64,000 nucleotides of DNA from Streptococcus pantholopis (GTDB lineage Bacteria; Bacillota; Bacilli; Lactobacillales; Streptococcaceae), in contig NZ_CP014699.1 in NCBI RefSeq assembly GCF_001642085.1, forward strand, positions 1,302,001-1,366,000, in the 5' to 3' direction. The notes beneath the pieces are model-generated. The model made no database searches and was not told where the DNA came from. It saw only the letters and a program-made list of their open reading frames with translations. The position numbers were made by a program, and so were the translations under genes. Of this stretch, positions 1 through 12,011 are shown in pieces; within the stretch, counting starts at the first letter, position 1, and each line of letters opens with the position of its first letter.

Positions 1-134
1 GCAAAAGGATTTTCGCCGTCTCCTATAAAACTGTAGCCAAGCATCAGACCGACAGCAAAACATAAAAGACATAAAAGAGCAATAAAGAAAACAAGCAGTA
101 ACTGTTTAAGGACATATTTCCAGCCGCTATTCAT
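1..134 (-). CDS. epuA: EpuA-family small membrane protein, 3' end cut by the window
   Basis: The first 44 codons are visible, starting at ATG 134 and running off the left edge. The peptide begins MNSGWKYVLKQLLLVFF, has one hydrophobic helix at about residues 9-33, and continues with GYSFIGDGENPF. This layout fits the EpuA family (often mis-titled RNA polymerase beta-subunit protein), a single-pass membrane protein of unknown role. In pneumococcus epuA follows murA directly, and here the ATG lies only 5 nt after the murA stop, so the two are almost certainly co-transcribed. Family assignment rests on the membrane helix, the G-x-G-x-NPF end and the position; the C-terminus is not visible. Confidence 0.75.
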   Translation of the reverse strand, partial: MNSGWKYVLKQLLLVFFIALLCLLCFAVGLMLGYSFIGDGENPF

Positions 135-139
135 AATGA

Positions 140-1420
140 TTAACCTGTAACTCGTTGAATTTTAGCACCTAACTGAGCTAATTTTTGGTGAAAATGGTAG
201 TAGCCGCGATCCAGATGTGTCAGCTTCCCTACAGTTGTTCTGCCTTTAGCAACCATTCCTGTAAGAATCAAGGCAGCACTGGCCCGAAGATCTGTTGACA
301 TCACAGGTGCCCCCTGCAGTTCTTCGCCGCCGTGAATCATCGCTGTATCACGTAAAATTTCTGAATGCAGCCGCATCCGGCGCATTTCTTCTAAATGCTG
401 GAAGCGGTTTTCAAAGACTGTCTCAATCATAGTAGACTCGCCTTTGACAACAGCCATTAAAGCTGTAAACTGAGCCTGCATATCTGTTGGGAAACCAGGA
501 TGGGGCATCGTTTTAACAGTCACCGGTCTCAGTTTTTTGACATCGGACTTCACCCGAATACCTTTCTCCTCATCTGTCACTTCCACTCCCATCTCACGAA
601 GTTTCGAAATCAAGGGCCGATTATGTTCCCAGACAGCATCTCTGATTAAAACATTGCCTGAGGTCATCGCTGCTGCGACCATAAAAGTACCTGCCTCAAT
701 CCGGTCCTGAACCACATCATGATCGGCACCGTGAAGCCGGTCAACCCCTGTAATCACCAGAGTTTCTGTCCCGGCTCCTTTGACATTGGCTCCCATTTTA
801 TTCAGCAAAAGGGCTAAATCAACAATTTCGGGTTCCCGTGCAGCATTTTCAATAATGGTTACACCTTCAGCCAAGGTTGCTGCCATCATCAGATTCTGCG
901 TTGCACCTACAGAAGGAAAATCCATATAAATCGTTGTGCCATGGAGTCTGGAAGCCGTCGCAGTGATATCTCCTCCTGACTGGCGAATCTCTGCTCCCAT
1001 CGCTTCCAAGCCTTTCAAATGCAAATCAATCGGCCGGCTGCCGATGGTACAGCCGCCAGGCATCGACACTTTAGCATGCCCGTTACGGGCCAAGATAGGG
1101 CCGAGAACGACAATCGAAGCCCGCATCTGACTGACATACTCATAAGGAGCAACATCTAAAATATCTCCGGAAGCATCAACAGTCACCATATTCTGATCTT
1201 CATCAAAATCAACAGAAATATTCAGACCTCTGACGACATGATTCATGGTAAAAACATCTGAAAGAATGGGAACATTTGTTAATCTCGTTTTGCCTTCCGT
1301 CGGTAAAATGGTTGCAGCCAGCAAAGGAAGCACAGCATTTTTTGCCCCCTCAATGACGACTTCACCTTCTAAGCGGGTATGACCGCCTTCAATTATTATC
1401 TTATCCACCTTTTTCTCCAT
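140..1420 (-). CDS. murA: UDP-N-acetylglucosamine 1-carboxyvinyltransferase, copy 1
   Basis: Catalyses the first committed step of peptidoglycan synthesis in the cytoplasm: transfer of enolpyruvate from PEP to UDP-GlcNAc, the step blocked by fosfomycin. The 426 residues are full length for the family. Visible marks are the N-terminal substrate-binding KNAVLPLLAA (K27, N28), the active-site loop PGGCTIGSRP with the catalytic Cys at 124, and the late NRFQHLEEM and DLRASAALIL segments. It is downstream of the DUF1146 gene (51 nt gap) and directly upstream of epuA, a conserved streptococcal order. A second, divergent copy lies at 28923-30182; two MurA paralogues are normal in low-GC Gram-positives. 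In some nomenclatures this copy is called MurZ or MurA1. Confidence 0.97.
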   Translation of the reverse strand: MEKKVDKIIIEGGHTRLEGEVVIEGAKNAVLPLLAATILPTEGKTRLTNVPILSDVFTMNHVVRGLNISVDFDEDQNMVTVDASGDILDVAPYEYVSQMRASIVVLGPILARNGHAKVSMPGGCTIGSRPIDLHLKGLEAMGAEIRQSGGDITATASRLHGTTIYMDFPSVGATQNLMMAATLAEGVTIIENAAREPEIVDLALLLNKMGANVKGAGTETLVITGVDRLHGADHDVVQDRIEAGTFMVAAAMTSGNVLIRDAVWEHNRPLISKLREMGVEVTDEEKGIRVKSDVKKLRPVTVKTMPHPGFPTDMQAQFTALMAVVKGESTMIETVFENRFQHLEEMRRMRLHSEILRDTAMIHGGEELQGAPVMSTDLRASAALILTGMVAKGRTTVGKLTHLDRGYYHFHQKLAQLGAKIQRVTG

Positions 1421-1471
1421 TTCTTAAGACCTAATACTTAAAATTATATCATAGTTTGGAGAATTCTGCCC

Positions 1472-1708
1472 TTATTGTAGTATAAAAAAGAGGTTCTGAC
1501 TGATTTCAATAACTTCCAGCATTAAGTGACTGACCAGATAGCCTAAGGCGGCGCTTAACAAAATCACAAAAAGCCTGAGACGCCTGATATTTTCAGGCGT
1601 CATTTTAATGGCATTATGCCAGTCAAAAACACTGGTCAGCAGCTGGAAAAAAAGAATAGTAAAAAAAAGATGCGACGCTAAAGCGATAATATTATTAATG
1701 ATTTCCAT
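1472..1708 (-). CDS. DUF1146 family membrane protein (YwzB-like)
   Basis: A 78-residue protein with two predicted membrane helices (about residues 5-27 and 44-68) joined by a basic loop containing ENIRRLRL. The length, the phenylalanine-rich first helix and the position directly before murA match the DUF1146 family of Firmicutes; its function is unknown. The start is ATG 1708. There is no Shine-Dalgarno; instead a TATAAT box ends 7 nt before the ATG, so the messenger probably has no leader. It heads a small unit with murA and epuA. Confidence 0.85.
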   Translation of the reverse strand: MEIINNIIALASHLFFTILFFQLLTSVFDWHNAIKMTPENIRRLRLFVILLSAALGYLVSHLMLEVIEISQNLFFILQ

Positions 1709-1715
1709 AAGAGTT

Positions 1716-1721
1716 ATTATA
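1716..1721 (-). promoter_or_regulatory. -10 box giving a nearly leaderless transcript (DUF1146-murA-epuA)
   Basis: Read on the minus strand: TGTTATAAT, an extended -10, followed by AACTCTT and then ATG 1708. No good -35 is seen 16-18 nt upstream. The 7-nt spacing puts the expected start at or one base before the ATG. Confidence 0.6.
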
Positions 1722-1942
1722 ACAAAAAGTCACACTTACTGCAGTATTTCTAATGACATCAGACAAACTGCAGTTTTAACTTCTGAAAAGTCTGCTAATT
1801 TTGAAACAAAAACGCTATAAAAAAGTTGTTTAGCCTATCAATAGCTAAATTCCATTCATCTTGCTTATGCTAAATACAGCAGTTCAGCACACAAAGCTTT
1901 TAGAAAGGAGAAAATTCTTATTTTTTCTTTCTTAAATAAAAA

Positions 1943-1987
1943 GATTGAAGAAAACCATTCCTTGAGTAAAGGTGAATTTCTTCAATC
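1943..1987 (-). terminator. Intrinsic terminator after atpC
   Basis: An 11-bp perfect stem (1943-1953 with 1977-1987; arms GATTGAAGAAA and complement) lies just after the atpC stop and is followed on the minus strand by a T-rich tract. It closes the ATP synthase operon. Confidence 0.75.
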
Positions 1988-1993
1988 CAGCTA

Positions 1994-2410
1994 TTATTTA
2001 TTTCCGACACTAATACGGTTAAGAGCACGTCGTAAAGCGACCTGAGCACGGCGGACTTCATCGATATTATCAGTACTCTCTGCTTCTTCAATTTCACGTT
2101 CGGCCCGCTGTTTAGCCCGCTCAGCACGGCTGATATCAATATCCCGGGCCCGTTCAGCTGAATCGGCCACAATGGTTACCAAATTATTTTTAACTTCTAT
2201 GATTCCGCCATGTACGGCTACCCAATCTTCATGTTTTTCATCATCAATCCGCTGGATTTTCATCTCATGGACGTCAAGCGGAGCAATTAAATTGATGTGA
2301 TCCGGCAAAATGCCCGTTTCTCCATCCAAAGTCTTCACAGAAATAAATCTGGCATGGTGGTCATAACGGATACCATCCGGAGTTACGACCTGAACTGTCA
2401 TATATTTCAT
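1994..2410 (-). CDS. atpC: F1Fo ATP synthase epsilon subunit
   Basis: Subunit epsilon of the F1 sector; it binds gamma in the central stalk and modulates ATP hydrolysis. The 138 residues show the beta-sandwich start [13 protein letters not shown], the segments [13 protein letters not shown] and [14 protein letters not shown], and a C-terminal helical hairpin ([18 protein letters not shown]). ATG 2410 is preferred because GAGGTGAT sits at proper distance; an in-frame ATG three codons later is possible. It follows atpD by 12 nt and is the last gene of the operon. Confidence 0.95.
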   Translation of the reverse strand: MKYMTVQVVTPDGIRYDHHARFISVKTLDGETGILPDHINLIAPLDVHEMKIQRIDDEKHEDWVAVHGGIIEVKNNLVTIVADSAERARDIDISRAERAKQRAEREIEEAESTDNIDEVRRAQVALRRALNRISVGNK

Positions 2411-2422
2411 GAGATCACCTCA

Positions 2423-4012
<1,590 letters not shown>

Positions 4013-4237
4013 CAAGATACAAAGGCCGTGAAAAAATCTGTATGAAAATAGGGGATGGCAAGTGATGCTGGCATCACGCTGACAGCCATCTTTTTCACTA
4101 GGATTTTAGGCCGTGTTCAATTATCAAGATACAAAGGCCATGAAAAAATCTGTATGAAAATAGGGGATGGCAAGTGATGCTGGCATCACGCTGACAGCCA
4201 TCTTTTTCACTAAGATTTTAGGCCGTGTTCAATTTAT
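4013..4237 (-). repeat. Two tandem hairpin modules A2 and A3 (112 and 113 bp), nearly identical
   Basis: Copies at 4013-4124 and 4125-4237 differ at only a few positions. Each has the common module ends plus type I arms (AAATC with GATTT, TGAAAA with TTTTCA, GATGGC with GCCATC) and an inner 7-bp palindrome GTGATGC/GCATCAC. The same type recurs at 44602-44713. From 4238 a decayed end (CAAGATA) continues toward atpG; in 4238-4428 I see nothing else. Confidence 0.9.
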
Positions 4238-4428
4238 CAAGATAGACAGCAACGAAAATTTTTATTGCCGTTTACCTTTTATAGTGTTTTAGATTTCTAT
4301 CTTAGCGGATTTAAAAATCTCTAGTATGATTTTAAGCCATTAAAACTTGCTGTTTCATTCAGTCAAAAGGGTTTTCAGAAAGGCAGACAGCAAAACTACT
4401 GTCGAACTTCTTTATTCCCTTTCTGCTG

Positions 4429-5307
4429 CTATTCCAAAGCATTAGCACCGGCAACAATTTCTGTAATTTCCTGCGTAATCTCTGCTTGTCGGGCACGATT
4501 ATACTGAATGGTCAAATCCTCAATCAGATTTTTTGCATTGTCCGTTGCTGTCTGCATAGCTGTCATTCCAGCAGCATGTTCTGCTGTCTTAGCATCAACA
4601 ATAGCACCGTAAATCAGGCTCTCTGTGTACTGAGGCAGGAGCTGTTCTAAGATAGTATTGCGATCAGGCTCCAGCTCAAAATCGCGCAGCCCTTCTTCTG
4701 CCGCCTCATCGGCATCTAATTCAGTAATCGGCAGCATCTGCTGGACTCGAACCTGACTGGTCAGGCTGTTAACATGATGATTATAACAGACATAAAGTTC
4801 ATCAAACAGTTCATTGGTATACATTTCAATGGACTGAGAAATAATCCGGCCGACCTGATCGAAACTGGGCTGATCTTCTAAACCTCGCAGTTCAAAAGCA
4901 ACATTCATCTTTCGGCCCTTAAAAAAATCAGAGCCGACACTGCCAATTGAAATAATTGTATAGTCATCATTGGCTGCATGGTATTCGTTAATGATATCCA
5001 TAACAGCTTTTAAAATTTTAGAATTATAGCCGCCGACTAGACCCTTATCAGAGGTAATAACGATATAGCCGGTTCTTTTCACCGGTCTGGCCAGCAGCAT
5101 AGGATTGCGGCTGCCCCTTGTCAGCTCCGTTTTCAGCAAATCTGTCGTAATCTGACGAATCTTAGCCGCATAGACTTGAAAATTTCTGGCCCCTTGTTCT
5201 GATTTAACAAGTTTAGCTGATGAAACCATGCGCATCGCACTAGTGATTTTACTGGTTTTCTCAGTCGAAATAATTTTGTTTTTAATTTCACTAAGAGAGC
5301 CTGCCAT
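4429..5307 (-). CDS. atpG: F1Fo ATP synthase gamma subunit
   Basis: Gamma subunit (292 residues), the rotating central shaft of F1. It begins [32 protein letters not shown] sequence: two long helices frame the protein, and the C-terminal helix ends with the family pattern [23 protein letters not shown]. The conserved [11 protein letters not shown] lies near residues 88-98. The start ATG 5307 has GGGAGG upstream. It follows atpA by 15 nt, but the next gene, atpD, begins 599 nt downstream after repeat modules, which is far from the tight packing of the rest of the operon. Confidence 0.96.
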   Translation of the reverse strand: MAGSLSEIKNKIISTEKTSKITSAMRMVSSAKLVKSEQGARNFQVYAAKIRQITTDLLKTELTRGSRNPMLLARPVKRTGYIVITSDKGLVGGYNSKILKAVMDIINEYHAANDDYTIISIGSVGSDFFKGRKMNVAFELRGLEDQPSFDQVGRIISQSIEMYTNELFDELYVCYNHHVNSLTSQVRVQQMLPITELDADEAAEEGLRDFELEPDRNTILEQLLPQYTESLIYGAIVDAKTAEHAAGMTAMQTATDNAKNLIEDLTIQYNRARQAEITQEITEIVAGANALE

Positions 5308-5322
5308 ACTGGAACCTCCCTA

Positions 5323-6831
<1,509 letters not shown>

Positions 6832-6843
6832 TCACACCACTTT

Positions 6844-7380
6844 CTATTTTAAATTCATTTTAAATTCCCGTAATTGACGGCGAATACTCATATCAACAAC
6901 CTGATTATCTGCATCGATAATCAAACCGCCGATAATGGATGGATCGATTTTCTCAACAAGCCTGCCTTTGCTGACAGCTAATTTATCAGCAGCTATTTTT
7001 AGAACCCGCTCTTTTTGCGCTTGGGTTAAAGCAACCGCTGATGTGACGACAATATCATAAGTATTGGTCACGTCAGACAGTTTTTCTAAGACAAGCTGCA
7101 GTATCTCATACAGATAAGCTTCTCTTTCATTTTGTATAACAATTTCAAGAAAATTACTGAAATAGACTGAGGCAGATTTCTGAAAAGTTCGGATAAGATC
7201 TGCCTTATCCGATTGGCTGATACCGTCATGTTTCAGAACCGCAGCCAAATCTGTTTCAGCAAAGACTGTTAATACAGTCCTGATTTCTTCAGCCATTATT
7301 TCCGTCTGCTGCTGTTCCACGGCTACTTCAACAAGACTTTTGGCATACCGTTCAAGCACTGTCTGTGTTTTTTTGTTCAT
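6844..7380 (-). CDS. atpH: F1Fo ATP synthase delta subunit
   Basis: Delta subunit (178 residues), which joins the top of F1 to the peripheral stalk formed by subunit b. The N-terminal helical domain contains YAKSLVEVAVEQ and the C-terminal part shows the family signature DPSIIGGLIIDADNQVVDMSIRRQL-like sequence at about residues 144-170. Its ATG overlaps the atpF stop by one base (TGATG), indicating translational coupling. Start is unambiguous. Confidence 0.95.
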   Translation of the reverse strand: MNKKTQTVLERYAKSLVEVAVEQQQTEIMAEEIRTVLTVFAETDLAAVLKHDGISQSDKADLIRTFQKSASVYFSNFLEIVIQNEREAYLYEILQLVLEKLSDVTNTYDIVVTSAVALTQAQKERVLKIAADKLAVSKGRLVEKIDPSIIGGLIIDADNQVVDMSIRRQLREFKMNLK

Positions 7381-7877
7381 CAGACTTCTCCTAGCTCATC
7401 AAGATAACGGTCAATGAGTTCGCTTTGTGCCTCCTTGTCCAAATTAGCCGTCATAATTTTTTCAGCTAAAAGGACTGTTAAGTCACCTACTTCTGCTTTA
7501 ACATCAGACAGGGCTTCTGCTTTATCCTGAGCGATATCCTGACTGGCCTTTGTCTTCAGCCGGCCAGCTTCTTCTTCTGCCGCAGTGATAATCTGGTGAC
7601 CCTTAGCTGTGCTCAGCTCTTTAGCATCATCAATAATTTGGCTGGCTTCTCCCTTTGCCTGAACAAGTTCATGTTCACGCTGATCGGCCAGATCCTCTGC
7701 TTTCTGCCTTGCAGCTTCTGCACTGTCAATATCATTAGCAATCTTTTCTTCACGGTTTTTTAATATGCCTGTCAGTTGTCCCCAAACATATTTTCTGATA
7801 AGAACAAGCAAAAGAAGCACTGAACCTGTAATAATAATGATATTACCAATCGTTGTACTGTTAATCAGTATCTCCAT
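7380..7877 (-). CDS. atpF: F1Fo ATP synthase b subunit
   Basis: Subunit b (165 residues), the peripheral stalk. One N-terminal membrane helix (about residues 9-28) is followed by WGQLTGILKNREEKI and a long charged, alanine-rich coiled coil to the end. It lies between atpB (17 nt gap) and atpH (one-base overlap). Start ATG 7877 is preceded by AAGGAG. Confidence 0.95.
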   Translation of the reverse strand: MEILINSTTIGNIIIITGSVLLLLVLIRKYVWGQLTGILKNREEKIANDIDSAEAARQKAEDLADQREHELVQAKGEASQIIDDAKELSTAKGHQIITAAEEEAGRLKTKASQDIAQDKAEALSDVKAEVGDLTVLLAEKIMTANLDKEAQSELIDRYLDELGEV

Positions 7878-7894
7878 CTCTTTTTACTCCTTTC

Positions 7895-8611
7895 TTATTC
7901 TTCACTGCTGCCGTTAACTTTGTCTCCGATATAGGACGATGCCAACATGGTAAAAACATAAGCCTGAATCGTTGAAATAAACATTGAAAAGGCCGTCCAG
8001 GCCAAATTGATACCAAAGGCAACCGGAGCCATAAAAAGCTTCCAATTAGCCAGCTGCACTAAAAGCGTCGTGACCACTTCACCTGCATAGATATTACCGA
8101 AAAGCCGCAGCGCTAGTGAAGCTATATTAGTCAGTTCACTTAAAATATTCATGGGCAGCATAATCGGCTGAGGAGCCAGATAGCCTTTCAGATAATCCTT
8201 AATCCCATTTTTTCGAATGCCTTCAACATGAACAACACAGGCTATCATCAAAGATAGAGTCAGGTCAACTGAAAAGTTGGCTGTCGGAGATGTCCACAGA
8301 TTATAGTCACCAACTTCAAGCTTGGTAACTAAACCAATATTATTAGCAATCAAGATGAAGAAAAAAAAGGTAAACAGAAGCAGACTGTAATTTTGTGTAT
8401 AAGCTCCTAAATTTGGTTTAATGGTATTTATGACAAATTCATAAAGATACTCTAACACATTTTGCCTGCCCTTAGGTTTCAAAGTCATACGGCGGCTGGC
8501 CCAGAAAAGAAAAGAAAAGGCAGCAAGCACAGTCAAGAGAGACATTGCAAGAATTGTTAAATCGAACTCAATGCCCAAAAATTGTAGGGTTGGATTTTCT
8601 AATGTTTCCAA
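7895..8611 (-). CDS. atpB: F1Fo ATP synthase a subunit
   Basis: Membrane subunit a (238 residues), which forms the proton half-channels against the c-ring. About five to six membrane helices are visible. The essential arginine lies in [14 protein letters not shown] (R169). Translation appears to start at TTG 8611, because a strong AAGGAGG lies 6 nt upstream and [11 protein letters not shown] fits the family N-terminus. It is second in the operon, 45 nt after atpE. Confidence 0.95.
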   Translation of the reverse strand: METLENPTLQFLGIEFDLTILAMSLLTVLAAFSFLFWASRRMTLKPKGRQNVLEYLYEFVINTIKPNLGAYTQNYSLLLFTFFFFILIANNIGLVTKLEVGDYNLWTSPTANFSVDLTLSLMIACVVHVEGIRKNGIKDYLKGYLAPQPIMLPMNILSELTNIASLALRLFGNIYAGEVVTTLLVQLANWKLFMAPVAFGINLAWTAFSMFISTIQAYVFTMLASSYIGDKVNGSSEE

Positions 8612-8656
8612 CGTTACCCCTCCTTCTTAGTTGGTTTTACAGTAAAAACCAGCTGC

Positions 8657-8860
8657 TTAGTTGACAAAGAAGGTTGCTGCAAGAAGAACGAAAAAGGTTC
8701 CTTCAATAAAAGCGACACCAAGAATCATCAGTCTTTGCAGTTTACTGTACATCTCCGGCTGACGTGCTGCAGATTTGGCAATGTTAGAAACCAAAAAACC
8801 TTCTGCCAGGCTGACACCCATAACAGCAATTCCAAGCGCTAAGATATTTAAATTCAACAT
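8657..8860 (-). CDS. atpE: F1Fo ATP synthase c subunit
   Basis: Proteolipid c (67 residues), two membrane helices joined by the polar loop KSAARQPEM. The proton-carrying carboxylate is E53 in GVAFIEGTFF. A further Glu at position 20 in helix 1 (SLAEGFL) resembles other streptococcal c subunits. First gene of the operon; start ATG 8860 has AGGAGA upstream. As is usual in streptococci, no atpI precedes it. Confidence 0.96.
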   Translation of the reverse strand: MLNLNILALGIAVMGVSLAEGFLVSNIAKSAARQPEMYSKLQRLMILGVAFIEGTFFVLLAATFFVN

Positions 8861-8892
8861 AAGAGTTCTCCTTAAAAAAATTTTACCTTGTT

Positions 8893-8921
8893 ATTTTAGT
8901 CTTATTTTTAGGGAATGTCAA
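8893..8921 (-). promoter_or_regulatory. Promoter of the atp operon
   Basis: TTGACA (8916-8921) and TAAAAT (8893-8898) are separated by 17 nt on the minus strand, 33 nt upstream of the atpE ATG. From 8922 to about 9110 I see no gene or other clear element. Confidence 0.8.
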
Positions 8922-9111
8922 TAAATTACTTGCTTTTCTGCTCTCTTTATTAAACCATTCTTAACCATTGTTCTTCTCTGCTTTCAGCCTTTTTTCAGCT
9001 GATGGCTTTTTAAAAATTCAGAACTAAGAATCCACTGAACTCATTTAAAAATTTCCCCCTTTTCTTCCCTTCTATGCTAAAATCAATTTTTCACATTGAA
9101 GCAAAGAAACT

Positions 9112-9424
9112 GCCGCGATTTTAGCTCCAGCACAGGCAAAAAAGATATGGTTAAATTTAGACTTGATTTCAAATTAACCAGCCGTAAACGTCTGAAAGCT
9201 TTGTCGCCTTAACAGTCGACCGCACCTTTCTAGTCGTTCTGGCAGGGGTGCGTCTGCGAAATCATAGATTTCGGACTTACCGTCAGCCGTAAACGTCTGA
9301 AAGCTTTGTCGCCTTAACAGTCTACCACACCTTTCTAGTCGTTCTGGCAGGGGTGCGTCTGTCAAATCATAGATTTCGGACTTACCGCCATTTTGCTGTG
9401 AGCTTGAACGGGCTTTGTATCTTA
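9112..9424 (+). repeat. Hairpin module B0 carrying a tandem duplication of the 105-bp type II core
   Basis: The left end is decayed (around 9112, AGCTC then GCAAAAAAGAT). Two copies of a 105-bp core follow, at 9180-9284 and 9285-9389; each starts AGCCGTAAACG and ends CGGACTTACCG, with an inner hairpin CGAAATC/GATTTCG-like. The module closes with the common right end CGGGCTTTGTATCTTA at 9424. The same core recurs singly at 38239-38342 (plus) and 44751-44855 (minus). Reading frames through it encode a repeated peptide but have no independent support as genes. Confidence 0.85.
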
Positions 9425-9427
9425 GTG

Positions 9428-9537
9428 AATTGAACACGGCCTAAAAGCTCGGAAAAAAGATGTCCCTCTCTCGTGTTTTGCAACACATCGTTGGGCCCCT
9501 ATTTTTCAGTCGCTTTTTTAACGGGCTTTGTATCTTA
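9428..9537 (+). repeat. Hairpin module B1
   Basis: A complete module, reading on the plus strand from AATTGAACACGGCC to CGGGCTTTGTATCTTA, with A/T-rich complementary arms (AAAGC...GCTTTTTT). It abuts the glgP terminator. This is the only cluster not followed by a same-strand gene. Confidence 0.8.
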
Positions 9538-9540
9538 ATA

Positions 9541-9562
9541 AAAAACGGCCTGAGCCGTTTTT
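9541..9562 (-). terminator. Intrinsic terminator after glgP
   Basis: Stem AAAAACGGC/GCCGTTTTT with a 4-nt loop, symmetric A and T tracts, 30 nt after the glgP stop. It could work in both directions. Confidence 0.75.
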
Positions 9563-9591
9563 TATCTATAGGGAAGGCAGAAAGAGAAGCC

Positions 9592-11988
9592 TTATTTGCG
9601 CAAATTCCAGATTTCTTCAGCATAAGCTGTAATCGTGTCATCCGATGTAAACTTATCCGAGTTAGCAATATTAAGAAGGCTCATACGCGCCCACTTTTCC
9701 TTATCACGGTACAGCGCATCAATATACTCCTGAGCAGCAACATAAGAAGGGAAATCTTCCAGCAAGAAATATTCATCGTTGTAAGCGATAAGCGACTCAT
9801 AAATTTCGCTTCCTTCGCTCTGCGCATTTGGAATCGTTCCATTAACAAAAGTATCGACAACACGCTTAATAACAGGGTTGTTCTCATAGACACCGCGGGA
9901 ATAATAGTCATGCGCTTCATAATGGTGGTAGACAGCATCTTTATCCATACCAAAGATGACAATATTGTCATCGCCGACTTCATCCTTAATTTCGATATTG
10001 GCACCATCAAGAGTAGCCAGTGTAATCGCACCTGTCATCATGAATTTCATGTTTGAAGTGCCTGACGCTTCCTTGGAAGCCAGTGAAATCTGTTCAGATA
10101 CATCAGCTGCCGGAATAATCAGCTCGGCCAGACTGACATTATAGTTTTCTAAGAAAACTACTTTCAGTTTACCTTGGAGACTGGCATCATTATTAATCAA
10201 ATTGGCCAATTCATTAATCAGTTTAATGACCGATTTCGCAAAGTGATAGCCCGGCGCCGCTTTGGCTCCGAAAATGAAGACACGGGGAACCATATCCTTA
10301 TCAGGATTGTCTTTTAAGTCCCAATACAGTTTGATGATGTGCAAAACATTGAGCAGCTGCCGTTTGTAGGCATGGAGCCGTTTAACCTGTACATCAAAGA
10401 TAGCATCTGTAGATACTTCAATTCCTGTTGTTTCCAGAATATAAGCCGCTAATTTTGCCTTTGCTTCTTTTTTCACTTGATAGAACTGATCAAGAACAGC
10501 TTTATCATCTGCAAAGTCATTTAATTTTTGCAGTTCATGAATATCTCGGCGCCAGCCTGTGCCAATGGTGGCATCAATTGCTTCCGACAGTTCCGGAGCA
10601 GCAATTTGAGTCCAGCGCCGCTGAACGATACCGTTTGTTTTATTATTAAATTTATCCGGATACAGGGTGTAAAAATCACGCAGCGTATCTTCTTTGAGCA
10701 GTTCTGTGTGAAGTTTGGCTACACCATTGACCGAATGGCCGCCGATAATGGCCAGATTAGCCATGTGAATCTGATTGTCCTTGACAATCCGAGTATTTTC
10801 AATAATATCGGTAGCCACATTGTTCTGAGTCATTTCAGCAACGAAACGGCTGTCAATCTCAAGGACAATCTGATAAACACGCGGCAAGACTGTCTTAAAC
10901 AGGTTGGCATCCCATTTTTCAAGCGCCTCAGACAAAATCGTATGGTTGGTATAGCTCATAGTCTTCACAGTAGCTTCCCAGGCCTTATCCCAGGACAAAC
11001 CATAGTCGTCGATCAAAAGGCGCATAAACTCAGCTGGAGCAACAGCCGGATGGGTATCGTTAATATGAACAGAAACCTTTTCATAAATAGTCTCAAGCGG
11101 ACGGCCGAGTTTGAGATAAGACTTAATGATAGTCTGCAGTCCGGCACTTGTCATGAAGTATTCCTGAATCAGACGCAGTTCCTTTCCTTCATAGCTGGAA
11201 TCATCAGGATAGAGTGTGGCTGTTATATCCTGAACACGACGGCGATCTGCAATCGTCGGATAATTCAGTTCATATTCTTCAGGAATTTCAACGTCCCACA
11301 GACGCAGATTATTGATAACACCATTTTTAAAGCCAATCTGCGGAACATCGTAAGGGACAGCCCGCAGAACCTGTGCATTTTTGTAGACTGGAATAATCCG
11401 GCCTTCTTCATTAGCCTGCAGCTGGACGTCACCGAATAATTTGACATCTACAACATCATGGTCCTTGCGAATTTCCCAGACGTTGCCAGTTGAACCGAAC
11501 CAAGAATCCGGCAGTTCTACTTGATAGCCGTCAACAATACGCTGTTTAAACAGGCCGTATTTATAGCGCAGACCGTTCCCAAAACCGGGGTAGCCGGTCG
11601 TTGCTAAAGAATCCATAAAAGCAGCAGCCAGACGGCCCAGACCGCCGTTCCCCAAAGCCATATCGTGCTCTGCATTTTTGACTGCATTGAAATCGACATC
11701 CAAATCAGCAAAAGCCTCTTTTACCAAATCCAAAATCCCTAAATTAAGGAGATTTGTTTCCAGCATACGGCCCGGCAAAAACTCAATAGAAAAATAATAA
11801 GCAATTTTTTCCTGATTCTCAGAGAGTTTGCGGTTGCGGTCAATCCAGGTGTCGGTGTAATATTTACGAACCAATTTTGCCAAGGTCGCAAATATTTCAG
11901 TCGGCGTTGCTGCCGGCACCTTTATCAGTTGTTCTTCGTGAAGGGTATCTTTAAAATCACGAATAAATTGTTCTTTTGTGAGTTGCAT
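9592..11988 (-). CDS. glgP: Glycogen phosphorylase
   Basis: Releases glucose-1-phosphate from alpha-1,4-glucan ends using phosphate and pyridoxal phosphate (cytoplasmic, GT35 family). The 798 residues are typical. Seen are NGGLGRLAAAFMDSLAT near the N-terminus, VHINDTHPAVAPAE, the region VKRLHAYKRQLLN and the PLP-binding EASGTSNMKFMMTGA with the lysine at about 648. It is the last gene of glgC-D-A-P, 23 nt after glgA, and ends at a terminator. The pairing of synthetic and degradative enzymes in one unit matches cycling of intracellular polysaccharide. Confidence 0.96.
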   Translation of the reverse strand: MQLTKEQFIRDFKDTLHEEQLIKVPAATPTEIFATLAKLVRKYYTDTWIDRNRKLSENQEKIAYYFSIEFLPGRMLETNLLNLGILDLVKEAFADLDVDFNAVKNAEHDMALGNGGLGRLAAAFMDSLATTGYPGFGNGLRYKYGLFKQRIVDGYQVELPDSWFGSTGNVWEIRKDHDVVDVKLFGDVQLQANEEGRIIPVYKNAQVLRAVPYDVPQIGFKNGVINNLRLWDVEIPEEYELNYPTIADRRRVQDITATLYPDDSSYEGKELRLIQEYFMTSAGLQTIIKSYLKLGRPLETIYEKVSVHINDTHPAVAPAEFMRLLIDDYGLSWDKAWEATVKTMSYTNHTILSEALEKWDANLFKTVLPRVYQIVLEIDSRFVAEMTQNNVATDIIENTRIVKDNQIHMANLAIIGGHSVNGVAKLHTELLKEDTLRDFYTLYPDKFNNKTNGIVQRRWTQIAAPELSEAIDATIGTGWRRDIHELQKLNDFADDKAVLDQFYQVKKEAKAKLAAYILETTGIEVSTDAIFDVQVKRLHAYKRQLLNVLHIIKLYWDLKDNPDKDMVPRVFIFGAKAAPGYHFAKSVIKLINELANLINNDASLQGKLKVVFLENYNVSLAELIIPAADVSEQISLASKEASGTSNMKFMMTGAITLATLDGANIEIKDEVGDDNIVIFGMDKDAVYHHYEAHDYYSRGVYENNPVIKRVVDTFVNGTIPNAQSEGSEIYESLIAYNDEYFLLEDFPSYVAAQEYIDALYRDKEKWARMSLLNIANSDKFTSDDTITAYAEEIWNLRK

Positions 11989-12011
11989 TTTTTTCCTTTC
12001 AAATGGCTTTT

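Noticed and set aside
9174..9437. 87-residue minus-strand reading frame with two copies of a peptide around APLPERLERCGRLL
   Set aside because: It is the translation of the duplicated 105-bp repeat core. It lacks a ribosome site, and the same DNA recurs in other frames and strands elsewhere.
10528..11439. 303-codon plus-strand frame inside glgP
   Set aside because: It is antisense to a well-conserved gene with all motifs intact; the composition is that of a shadow frame.
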